12,095 bases of DNA from an uncultured bacterium (lineage in GTDB: Bacteria > Acidobacteriota > Thermoanaerobaculia > Multivoradales > JAHEKO01): positions 1 through 12,095 of the forward strand of contig CALILB010000354.1 in assembly GCA_938016625.1 (NCBI GenBank), given 5' to 3'. The position numbers and the translations under genes are program-made. Below, in pieces: positions 6,151-12,095 of the stretch (the first letter of the stretch is position 1; each line of letters begins with the position of its first letter). The notes under the pieces were generated by a model that did not search any database, was not told the origin of the DNA, and saw nothing but the letters and a program-made list of their open reading frames with translations.

Positions 6151-7773
6151 TCAGAGGAGCAGGCCGGCGATCGTCGCCGTCATAAAAGAGGCCAGCGCAC
6201 CACCAAACATCGCCTTGAGCCCGACTTTGGCAAGGTCCGCCTTGCGATCAGGCGCGATGGCGCTGATGCCCCCGATCTGGATACCGATCGAGGAGAAATT
6301 TGCAAAACCGCAGAGCGCGTAGGTGGAGATGATCTTGGCGCGCTCGCTCAATAGATCCTCCCGGATGTAGTCACCAAGCGTGCCGTACGCCACAAACTCG
6401 TTGAGCGAAAGCTTGACCCCGAGCAGGTTGCCGACCAGGGCGGCGTCCTTCCAGGGAACGCCCATGGCCCAGGCAACCGGTCGGAGAACAGTGCCAAAGA
6501 AGGTCTGGAGCGAGCCCGGGAAGATACCAACATATTCCCCGGTCACCGGTGACATGCCGGTCGCCGCATAGGCGACGTAGGCTCCCTGCCGCCAACGACC
6601 GTCGATAATCGAATCCAAAAAGCTCAAGAGCACATCGACCACGGCGATCAGCGCGATAAAGCCGATCAGCATGGCGCCCACGTTGACTGCCAGCTTGAGG
6701 CCGTCGGTTATGCCGTTGGCGGCGGCCTCGATGGCATTGCCACCCACCTCGATCTCCGGCAGCTTGACGTCACCGGCCGTCTGCGAGTGCTCCTTTTCCG
6801 GATAGATGATCTTGCCGATGACCAGCGCCGCGGGCGCCGACATCACGGTCGCCGCCACCAGGTGTCCGGCAGGGACTCCCATGGCGATATAGCCCGCCAG
6901 GACACCACCGGCGATGGTGGCAAAGCCACCGACCATGATCGTCAGCAGCTCCGACTTGGTCATGCTGTCGAGAAACGGACGGATCAGGAGCGGGGCTTCG
7001 GTCTGGCCGACAAATACGTTGGCACTACACGAGAGGGTCTCGGCGCCGCTGGTACCGATTGTCCAGCGCATAAAGCGGCTCAGCGCCTCGATCACCTTTT
7101 GCATGACGCCCAGGTAGTAGAGCACCCCCATGAAACCACCAAAAAAGATGATGGTGGGAAGCACCTTGAAGCCGAACTGAACGCCGAAACCGGGCCAGGC
7201 GGCCTCGGGGCCGGTGAAGAAATACTGCGAATCGGCGAGATTGCCAAAAATAAATCTGGCCCCGTAGTCGGAGAGGTTGAGGAAGTCCGCCACCTTGGTG
7301 CTGAATTGTTGAAAGATCTCCTGGCCATGGATCCCGCGGCTGATAAACCAGGTCACACCCAGAATCACAAACAGCGCCGCTAAATAGCTCTGTGCGGCAC
7401 CCAAGAAACGGAACTTGCTGTTGACGAGCAACAACACCACCAGCAGACCGAGCCCGATCGACTGAGCCCGAGGCGGTAGTAGATAGAGGAGATAGCCGAT
7501 GGCCAGGGCGGCAGGCACCAGGCCGGCGAACCGTATCCAACCACCCCCGAGGTTGGCTGTCTGGCGCTCCAACAGATAGAGCACCACCAGGAGTCCGAGA
7601 AGGACCATGCCGACAAAGCTCCAAACATCCTCACGCAGGATGATGAGGGCCAGAACGAACTGTAGACCGAGGCCCCAGACGACGGGTCGGAGCTTGACCT
7701 CCCGCCGGTAATAAGACATCGCCCAGGCGATGCCCAGAAGCACCACAAGTCCAAGAATACTTACGAGGTGCAT
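6151..7773 (-). CDS. Concentrative nucleoside transporter (CNT/NupC family), long form
   Basis: This is an inner-membrane symporter that would import nucleosides with Na+ or H+. The CNT core is strongly conserved: GQTEAPL (256-262), GVKLSLNEFVAYGTL (452-466) and ALCGFANFSSIGIQIGG (486-502). The residues corresponding to nucleoside contacts in Vibrio cholerae CNT are all kept: Q257, T258, E259, E459, N492 and S495. The protein is 540 residues, against about 400-420 for E. coli NupC and vcCNT. Most of the excess is one hydrophobic block at about 50-150, between the second helix and the IFQQFSTKVADFL helix, with about four predicted membrane segments; a smaller insertion lies near 392-425. ATG at 7773 follows GGGGGAGGAGAA, an ideal ribosome binding site. 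It is the first gene of a pair with ATL and is divergent from the epimerase gene. Confidence 0.93.
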   Translation of the reverse strand: MHLVSILGLVVLLGIAWAMSYYRREVKLRPVVWGLGLQFVLALIILREDVWSFVGMVLLGLLVVLYLLERQTANLGGGWIRFAGLVPAALAIGYLLYLLPPRAQSIGLGLLVVLLLVNSKFRFLGAAQSYLAALFVILGVTWFISRGIHGQEIFQQFSTKVADFLNLSDYGARFIFGNLADSQYFFTGPEAAWPGFGVQFGFKVLPTIIFFGGFMGVLYYLGVMQKVIEALSRFMRWTIGTSGAETLSCSANVFVGQTEAPLLIRPFLDSMTKSELLTIMVGGFATIAGGVLAGYIAMGVPAGHLVAATVMSAPAALVIGKIIYPEKEHSQTAGDVKLPEIEVGGNAIEAAANGITDGLKLAVNVGAMLIGFIALIAVVDVLLSFLDSIIDGRWRQGAYVAYAATGMSPVTGEYVGIFPGSLQTFFGTVLRPVAWAMGVPWKDAALVGNLLGVKLSLNEFVAYGTLGDYIREDLLSERAKIISTYALCGFANFSSIGIQIGGISAIAPDRKADLAKVGLKAMFGGALASFMTATIAGLLL

Positions 7774-7876
7774 TTCTCCTCCCCCTCGACAAAGCCGATT
7801 TCAGTCTGGGCGCGATCCTATCAGTCCGTGATATGGAGCACAGTCACCGCCGCGCCTCTGTGGTAGCGTTTTTCGG

Positions 7877-8851
7877 ATGAGCGAAGCGGAAGAACACGGG
7901 CCCCGGCCGGTCGAAGCCGGCTCCATTCACGTGGTGATCGGCTGTAATGGACCGGTGGGAACGGAGCTCATGCACCAGCTCACCGCCCAGGGCAAAAAGG
8001 TCCGCGGCATCTGCCGGAGTGGCAGATCGGAAGACGCTCCGGAGGGAGCAGAGATCGTTGCCGGGGATGTAGCCGTTTCGGAACAGACCGCACCCCTGTG
8101 TCGCGGCGCCGGTGTCGTCTACTCGTGTGTGGGTGTCGACTACAGCGAGTGGATGGAGCAGTGGCCGTGGATCGTCAACGGCCTGATCGATGGCGCCGGA
8201 ACCTCGGGCGCCAAGCTCATCTTTGCCGACAACCTGTACAGCTATGGCCCCCAAGACGGGCCCCTGACCGAGGACCTTCCCCTCACCCGCTATGGCAGAA
8301 AACCGGCCTTGCGCTCCCGCATCACCGAGGAGTTGCTGGGGGTCAACATGTCCGGTCGAGTGCGGACCGCGTTGGTACGCGCCTCCGACTTCTATGGACC
8401 GCGAACACGCAACGCCATGCTGGGTGAGCGCGTTTTTGCCATGGCTCTGGCCGGTAAGCCGGCCCAGCTGCTGGGGAATATCGACCAGCCCCACACCTAT
8501 ACCTACGTTCCCGATTTCGCTCGCGCCCTGATCCGGGTCGGAGAGGACGACGGAGCATTGAATCAGATCTGGCACGTCCCCAGCGCGCCGGCCCGCACCA
8601 CCCGCCAGGTGGTAGAGACGATCTACAAGCTTGCCGGTCAGAGGCCCCGGATGCGCGTTATGCCCAACTGGTTGCTGACGGTGATGGGCTCGTTTAATCC
8701 CCTGCTTGGTGAGGTGCGCGAGTTGGGCTATATCTGGGATCGTCCCTACATCGTCAACCACGACAAATTCGTCCAGCACTTCGGCGACGATTGGACACCG
8801 CTGGATGAGGGGCTCGAAACGACGCTCGACTGGTACCGCGAGAACTCCTAG
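7877..8851 (+). CDS. NAD-dependent epimerase/dehydratase family protein (atypical extended SDR)
   Basis: The product has 324 residues and a Rossmann fold that binds NAD(P). The dinucleotide loop is VVIGCNGPVGTELMHQL (19-35), giving the G-x-x-G-x-x-G spacing, with an acidic pair at DV (64-65) in the second cofactor region. Other extended-SDR landmarks are LIFADNLYSYGP (114-125), RASDFYGP (168-175) and YVPDFARAL (210-218). The usual Tyr-x-x-x-Lys dyad is not intact: Tyr139 is followed by GRKP, so Lys falls at +3. The catalytic type (epimerase, reductase or a non-catalytic NAD sensor) is therefore open and no substrate can be named. ATG at 7877 gives a short polar N-terminus before the fold; no clear Shine-Dalgarno is visible, so a downstream start is possible. 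It is transcribed alone and overlaps the M20 gene tail to tail. Confidence 0.83.
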   Translation: MSEAEEHGPRPVEAGSIHVVIGCNGPVGTELMHQLTAQGKKVRGICRSGRSEDAPEGAEIVAGDVAVSEQTAPLCRGAGVVYSCVGVDYSEWMEQWPWIVNGLIDGAGTSGAKLIFADNLYSYGPQDGPLTEDLPLTRYGRKPALRSRITEELLGVNMSGRVRTALVRASDFYGPRTRNAMLGERVFAMALAGKPAQLLGNIDQPHTYTYVPDFARALIRVGEDDGALNQIWHVPSAPARTTRQVVETIYKLAGQRPRMRVMPNWLLTVMGSFNPLLGEVRELGYIWDRPYIVNHDKFVQHFGDDWTPLDEGLETTLDWYRENS

Positions 8852-10032
8852 TCCTCCGCAGGCAACTCGTTCGGATCTAGCGGCGGCGACGCCAGCAGTA
8901 GGGCCAGCAGGGCTCCACGTTCGACCATCCGATCCATCTCGATGAATTCGTGGGCGGCGTGGGCACCACCGCCGACGGCTCCCAATCCATCCAACGTCGG
9001 CGCGTGGAGGCTGGTCAGATTTCCGTCGGAGCCGCCACCGGCCAGACACTCCTCGAGCTCCAGACCCAGCTCCCTTCCCATCGCTTTCGCCACCTTCCAC
9101 AGCATGCGATTTCGCGGTGTGCGCTCCAACGGCGGAGTGCGCATACCGCCTTCGACCTCGATCTCGGTTCCAGGAGTCTCCGGCCGGAGACCGCGGATCG
9201 TCTCTTCGATCGTCTGCGCCTGCTCCATCGCCATCACCCGCACATCCACCACGGCGGTGCTCTCGGGCGCCACGACATTAGGGCGAATGCCACCATCGAT
9301 GGTTCCCACGTTCACCGTGATCCCGTGGTCGGGATCGCTCAGGGCAAAAAGTCTCTGCACCACCCGGGACAACTCCAGGATGGCGCTGGCCCCCTCCTCC
9401 GGCTCGAGCCCCGCATGCGCCGCCTTACCTCGCACGCGGATGGTGAATTGCCCGACCCCTTTGCGCACCGTCTTGAGCTTGCCCTCCGGGCCCATCGACG
9501 GCTCCAGCACCAGAACCCGATTCGCCGTCTTCGCCAAACGGGCGATCATGGTCTTGGATTCATGGCTGCCGGTCTCCTCATCGGAATTGATGAAGACCGC
9601 CGGTGTGACCTCGGGCTCCAACCGGCACTCGTTCAGGGCGCGAAGGGCACAGATCATCAACGCCAGACCCGCCTTCATGTCATAGATACCGGGGCCGGTC
9701 ATCTGCCCCGAGCGGATGGTGACCGGCATCGACTCAATGGTTCCCGAAGGCCACACGGTGTCGCAGTGCCCCAGCATGATCTGAACGGGCTCGCCCCTGT
9801 GTCGCCGGCGGGGAGCCGCCAGCAGGTGGCCACCGGTCTTTGCTCCCGCGATTTTGCGAACACGAAAACCGAGGTTCTCCAACTCATCGGCCATGAGTCG
9901 TTGAACCGCCGTCTGGGAGTCGGGAATCTGGGAGGGCGACTCCGCCCTGACCAAGCTCTCCAGGAACCGGAACGTCCACCCGCGGTCGGCCTGCAAGAAC
10001 GAAAGTACTCTCTTGGCCCGCTCTGAAACCAT
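8848..10032 (-). CDS. M20 family metallopeptidase (carboxypeptidase G2-like)
   Basis: This is a 394-residue di-zinc exopeptidase or amidohydrolase. The metal and catalytic residues of the M20 family are all present: His89 in GHCDTV, bridging Asp118 in GIYDMKAG, general base and ligand Glu152-Glu153 in SDEETGS, Glu177 in LEPS, and the distal His361 in GAHAAHEFI. His206 in AAHAG marks the lid/dimerisation domain, which spans about 188-300. The pattern resembles glutamate carboxypeptidase (CPG2) and related dipeptidases, which release C-terminal amino acids or cleave N-acyl amino acids; the exact substrate cannot be read. No signal peptide is seen, so a cytoplasmic location is expected. ATG at 10032 lies 9 bp behind the flavin-reductase-like stop, with only GGGA as a weak ribosome site, suggesting translational coupling. 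It ends the four-gene string. Confidence 0.93.
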   Translation of the reverse strand: MVSERAKRVLSFLQADRGWTFRFLESLVRAESPSQIPDSQTAVQRLMADELENLGFRVRKIAGAKTGGHLLAAPRRRHRGEPVQIMLGHCDTVWPSGTIESMPVTIRSGQMTGPGIYDMKAGLALMICALRALNECRLEPEVTPAVFINSDEETGSHESKTMIARLAKTANRVLVLEPSMGPEGKLKTVRKGVGQFTIRVRGKAAHAGLEPEEGASAILELSRVVQRLFALSDPDHGITVNVGTIDGGIRPNVVAPESTAVVDVRVMAMEQAQTIEETIRGLRPETPGTEIEVEGGMRTPPLERTPRNRMLWKVAKAMGRELGLELEECLAGGGSDGNLTSLHAPTLDGLGAVGGGAHAAHEFIEMDRMVERGALLALLLASPPLDPNELPAED

Positions 10033-10041
10033 GGATCCCGT

Positions 10042-10650
10042 CTAGCGGCTGAAACCTTCAGGAAGGGGGAAGGAGTGGGTGTCTCTGATCGCGGCGAAGC
10101 GACGAGGGCTCAGGTAGGCGAGCACGGGGCAATCCCTAACCAGATCCTGGTCGTCACGATCCTCCCGCCGTGCCGCTTCCGGATGGACGTGGGCAGCCAG
10201 CACCTTGCCGACGACAAGGCTGTTGACACCAAAGTCATCGATGATTCGATCGAGCTGGCACTCCAGGTAGACGTAGGAGTCCTTCAACAGCACACCCTCG
10301 AAGAGCCGGGCCGGAATGGTGGGCAGCGACTCGAGGGTCGCTTTGGAGCCATCGTCACACCTGGGCGACGCCGCCAGACCGGCCATGACGACCTGGTCGG
10401 GCCGCGGGTAGCTGACGGTAAAGGCCTTCTCGCGTTGAGCGTTTCTGTAGGTGGCGTGCTTGGGAGTACAGACAAAGAAGAAGTAGTTCTGCCAACCCAG
10501 GGGCCCCGCCATGTGTTTGGGTGCCAGGTCGAACTCGCCATTCGCCTCCCGTGTTCCGATCACGACCAGGGGAGCAACCCAGAAGAAGCGATCCCAGATC
10601 GGGTGATGGGTCCCCAAAGGGACCAGCTCGCCATAGGGGTCTTCGGTCAT
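10042..10650 (-). CDS. Flavin-reductase-like FMN-binding split-barrel protein
   Basis: The product has 202 residues with the FMN-binding split-barrel pattern of flavin reductase-like proteins: APLVVIGTREANGEFDLAPK (26-45), AGPLGWQNYFFFVCTPKHAT (48-67), then KAFTVSYPRPDQV (75-87), and a late YLECQLDRIIDDFG strand with VVGKVLAAHVHP (146-157). Family members bind FMN and either reduce free flavin with NAD(P)H for a partner monooxygenase or work as stand-alone oxidoreductases. No monooxygenase is nearby and the partner is unknown. ATG at 10650 is clearly the start, with AAGGAGGG just upstream; the frame stays open further up, but that sequence lies in the intergenic gap. It follows the aminopeptidase gene after 64 bp and precedes the M20 gene by 9 bp. 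Confidence 0.85.
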   Translation of the reverse strand: MTEDPYGELVPLGTHHPIWDRFFWVAPLVVIGTREANGEFDLAPKHMAGPLGWQNYFFFVCTPKHATYRNAQREKAFTVSYPRPDQVVMAGLAASPRCDDGSKATLESLPTIPARLFEGVLLKDSYVYLECQLDRIIDDFGVNSLVVGKVLAAHVHPEAARREDRDDQDLVRDCPVLAYLSPRRFAAIRDTHSFPLPEGFSR

Positions 10651-10714
10651 CTTCCCTCCTTGGGAACACCGCTTTCGTATGGGGTGAGACCTGGGAATTC
10701 TATCAAGACCACAA

Positions 10715-11800
10715 TTACCGCCGGGACTCCTGAAGCTCTCGCAGCCCCTCGCGACGATCCGCCCTTGGCAGCTTGCCGAGCGCGGCTGCCTCATCGTAGA
10801 GGAAGTTCAGATCCCCATCGGCCTGGGCCAGGAGGGTCTCAAAGGCCGGCACCAGATCGTAGTACGCCCCAAGGGAGGCCAGACGGGCATTGTTGAGCCC
10901 GTCGCCAAACCAGGTGCTGTAGCGCGACGGCTCGCCCCAGGAGGTCTCGAGATCGCGGTAGGCCTGCCGCAGCTCTTCGAACAGCTCCTCCTTGCGCGCG
11001 CGTTTCCACTCCTCCGAGCGCTCCTCCGTGTAGACCGCTGCCAGTCTCACCCGGTAGCTGCGCACGAGATCCGCGATCTCCAGCTGCCTCTGCTTGGCGG
11101 TCCGGTAGGCCGCCAGTGCTTCCTCCCGGCCGTCCTGGAGCAGCCACCGTCGGACACCCTCGAGCTCGACCACGGTGGCAAAGGACTCGTTGAAAGTGGT
11201 GTCGTCTTTGACGTAGAGCCGCTGATGGGCCAACTCGTGAAAGACGAGGCCCGCCAGCTCGGACTCCGGATAGTCGACAAAGGAGCTCAGAACCGGATCG
11301 GAGAACCAACCCAGGGTCGAGAAGGCCGCAGCACCCCCGACATCGGTCTCCAGGCCCTTCCGCCGCAGCTTGCCCGCAAACCGCTCCGCCTTTTCGGGCG
11401 AGAAGTACCCTCGATAGGAGACACACCCGGCGATGAGAAAGCACCACTCGACCGGCTCCGACGAGAGCTCCTCGGCAGCGACAACGGTCCAGACCGCATA
11501 GGGCCGTTCGAGATCGACATAGCTGCGGTAGCTGCCGCCAAGGGGAAGAGCCAGCTCGCGGCCGGCAAACTCACGGATATCGAGGACCAGCTCGAGCCGT
11601 GCCCGCAGCTCGGGGGGCGTGGCCGCATCCGCGAGCAGCGACTCGATCGATCTCCTCCGGGTGAGGATGCCGAGACCACCCTTTATCGAGTGTGAGTAGT
11701 AGCCGAGACTGGTGCAGCCGGCGAGAAGTGCCATCACCAGCAGGGATACCCCCAGCAGTGGGAGGCTACTGCGAGGAGCCCGCTTCGAAATGAACGACAT
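10715..11800 (-). CDS. Putative lipoprotein aminopeptidase (COG4324 / Aminopep family)
   Basis: The product has 361 residues. The N-terminus is a lipoprotein signal: basic SKRAPRSS, a hydrophobic stretch, and the lipobox LAGC with the acylated Cys at 29. The mature protein begins TSLGYYSHSIKGGLGIL, matching the predicted-aminopeptidase family (DUF2265/Aminopep, COG4324). Further family blocks are STLGWFSDPVLSSFVDYPE and the zinc-binding HELAHQ (188-193), followed by NESFATVVE (204-212), whose Glu residues could give the third ligand. It should act in the periplasm, held to a membrane; the substrate is unverified. The C-terminal third is charged and helical. ATG at 11800 is preferred because it leaves a normal signal peptide; an in-frame ATG at 11833 lacks any ribosome site. 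Either start lies inside the end of the DUF6174-like gene (35-bp overlap), so translation is probably coupled. Confidence 0.88.
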   Translation of the reverse strand: MSFISKRAPRSSLPLLGVSLLVMALLAGCTSLGYYSHSIKGGLGILTRRRSIESLLADAATPPELRARLELVLDIREFAGRELALPLGGSYRSYVDLERPYAVWTVVAAEELSSEPVEWCFLIAGCVSYRGYFSPEKAERFAGKLRRKGLETDVGGAAAFSTLGWFSDPVLSSFVDYPESELAGLVFHELAHQRLYVKDDTTFNESFATVVELEGVRRWLLQDGREEALAAYRTAKQRQLEIADLVRSYRVRLAAVYTEERSEEWKRARKEELFEELRQAYRDLETSWGEPSRYSTWFGDGLNNARLASLGAYYDLVPAFETLLAQADGDLNFLYDEAAALGKLPRADRREGLRELQESRR

Positions 11801-12095
11801 TCCACTCGATACCCTGTTGCCTCCCCAGGACATGTCTCAGAAAGTAGGAGGGAAAGCCCAGATCGGGATCGAAACGGGCCCGTAGGATCACTTCCGTGAC
11901 GCCGGACCCGTAAGCCTGCCGGGGGTTGCCGGCGTTGCCGAGCTCGGTGGCGAGAAAGTCGAACAGACCATCGACGCTCCAGTACTCCCAGGCCGAGCGC
12001 GTTGCGGTGCGACCCCCCGTGGTCATCTCCACCACCTCGCCCTCCCGCACCACGATGCGGTGTGTTGCCCCGACCGCGCCTTTGGTCTCCACCTC
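11766..12095 (-). CDS. DUF6174-like protein, 3' part (runs off right edge)
   Basis: Only the last 109 codons or so are visible and the reading frame is still open at base 12095. The sequence HRIVVREGEVVEM, then EYWSVDGLFDFLATEL and RARFDPDLGFPSYF, has the layout of DUF6174: an edge strand, a basic-acidic turn leading to a strand, a helix starting at a VDxLF motif, and a closing strand with a D-P-x-L-G-F/Y-P motif. DUF6174 proteins are usually small, exported and of unknown function. A signal peptide, if present, lies outside the window. The gene overlaps the aminopeptidase start by 35 bp, so the two are almost certainly in one transcript. The family assignment is from pattern memory and is moderate. 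Confidence 0.6.
   Translation of the reverse strand, partial: EVETKGAVGATHRIVVREGEVVEMTTGGRTATRSAWEYWSVDGLFDFLATELGNAGNPRQAYGSGVTEVILRARFDPDLGFPSYFLRHVLGRQQGIEWNVVHFEAGSSQ

Noticed and set aside
7844..9100. Minus-strand open frame (418 codons) opposite the epimerase gene
   Set aside because: It is antisense to a gene with clear Rossmann motifs, shows no family features and also overlaps the M20 peptidase end.
8950..10026. Plus-strand open frame (358 codons) opposite the M20 peptidase
   Set aside because: It mirrors a gene with every M20 metal ligand intact. The His/Arg-rich translation is typical of antisense shadow frames.
10651..10794. N-terminal extension of the flavin-reductase-like protein
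   Set aside because: The extra 48 residues look like translated intergenic DNA, and a near-perfect ribosome site precedes the ATG at 10650.
1..12095. Mobile element, prophage, CRISPR or defence island
   Set aside because: No transposase, integrase, nuclease-helicase set, terminal inverted repeats, target duplications or regularly spaced repeats were seen on either strand.

Overview
The window is a GC-rich stretch of bacterial chromosome that reads as ordinary housekeeping and envelope genes. I see no rRNA or tRNA gene, transposase, integrase, CRISPR array or recognisable defence system. A TonB-type energy transducer and a lipoprotein signal point to a Gram-negative cell. The pairing of a DUF4388 (PATAN-type) domain with TonB, beside a PilZ gene, would suit Acidobacteriota or a Myxococcota-like lineage. 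That placement is an inference (about even odds); no marker gene here settles it.

Left end (1-2700). A PilZ-domain gene runs off the left edge on the minus strand. It is divergent from a large plus-strand gene that joins a cytoplasmic DUF4388 domain, one membrane helix, a long Pro-rich and coiled periplasmic spacer and a TonB C-terminal domain. The 125-bp gap between them carries a good sigma70-like promoter with a dyad exactly in its spacer. After an AT-rich leader comes a small heat-shock protein (Hsp20) gene closed by a textbook intrinsic terminator.

Middle (2700-7773). A minus-strand pair encodes a secreted protein of two tandem Cache-like domains, followed by a TauE/SafE (TSUP) membrane exporter. 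Divergent from it is an MgtC/SapB-DUF4010 membrane protein. Convergent with that is a second minus-strand pair: an unusually long CNT-family nucleoside transporter and, 18 bp behind it, an alkyltransferase-like (ATL) DNA repair protein in which Trp replaces the alkyl-accepting Cys.

Right end (7877-12095). A plus-strand atypical NAD-dependent epimerase/dehydratase gene meets, tail to tail with a 4-bp overlap, a minus-strand four-gene string: a partial DUF6174-like protein, a lipoprotein aminopeptidase with HELAHQ motif, a flavin-reductase-like FMN-binding protein and an M20-family carboxypeptidase. Close spacing suggests at least partial co-transcription, and two of the four products are peptidases.

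I found no convincing wholly new multi-gene system. The items most worth a second look are the DUF4388-TonB fusion with its spacer dyad, the Cache-only secreted protein, the roughly 100-residue insertion in the transporter, and the transporter-ATL pairing.
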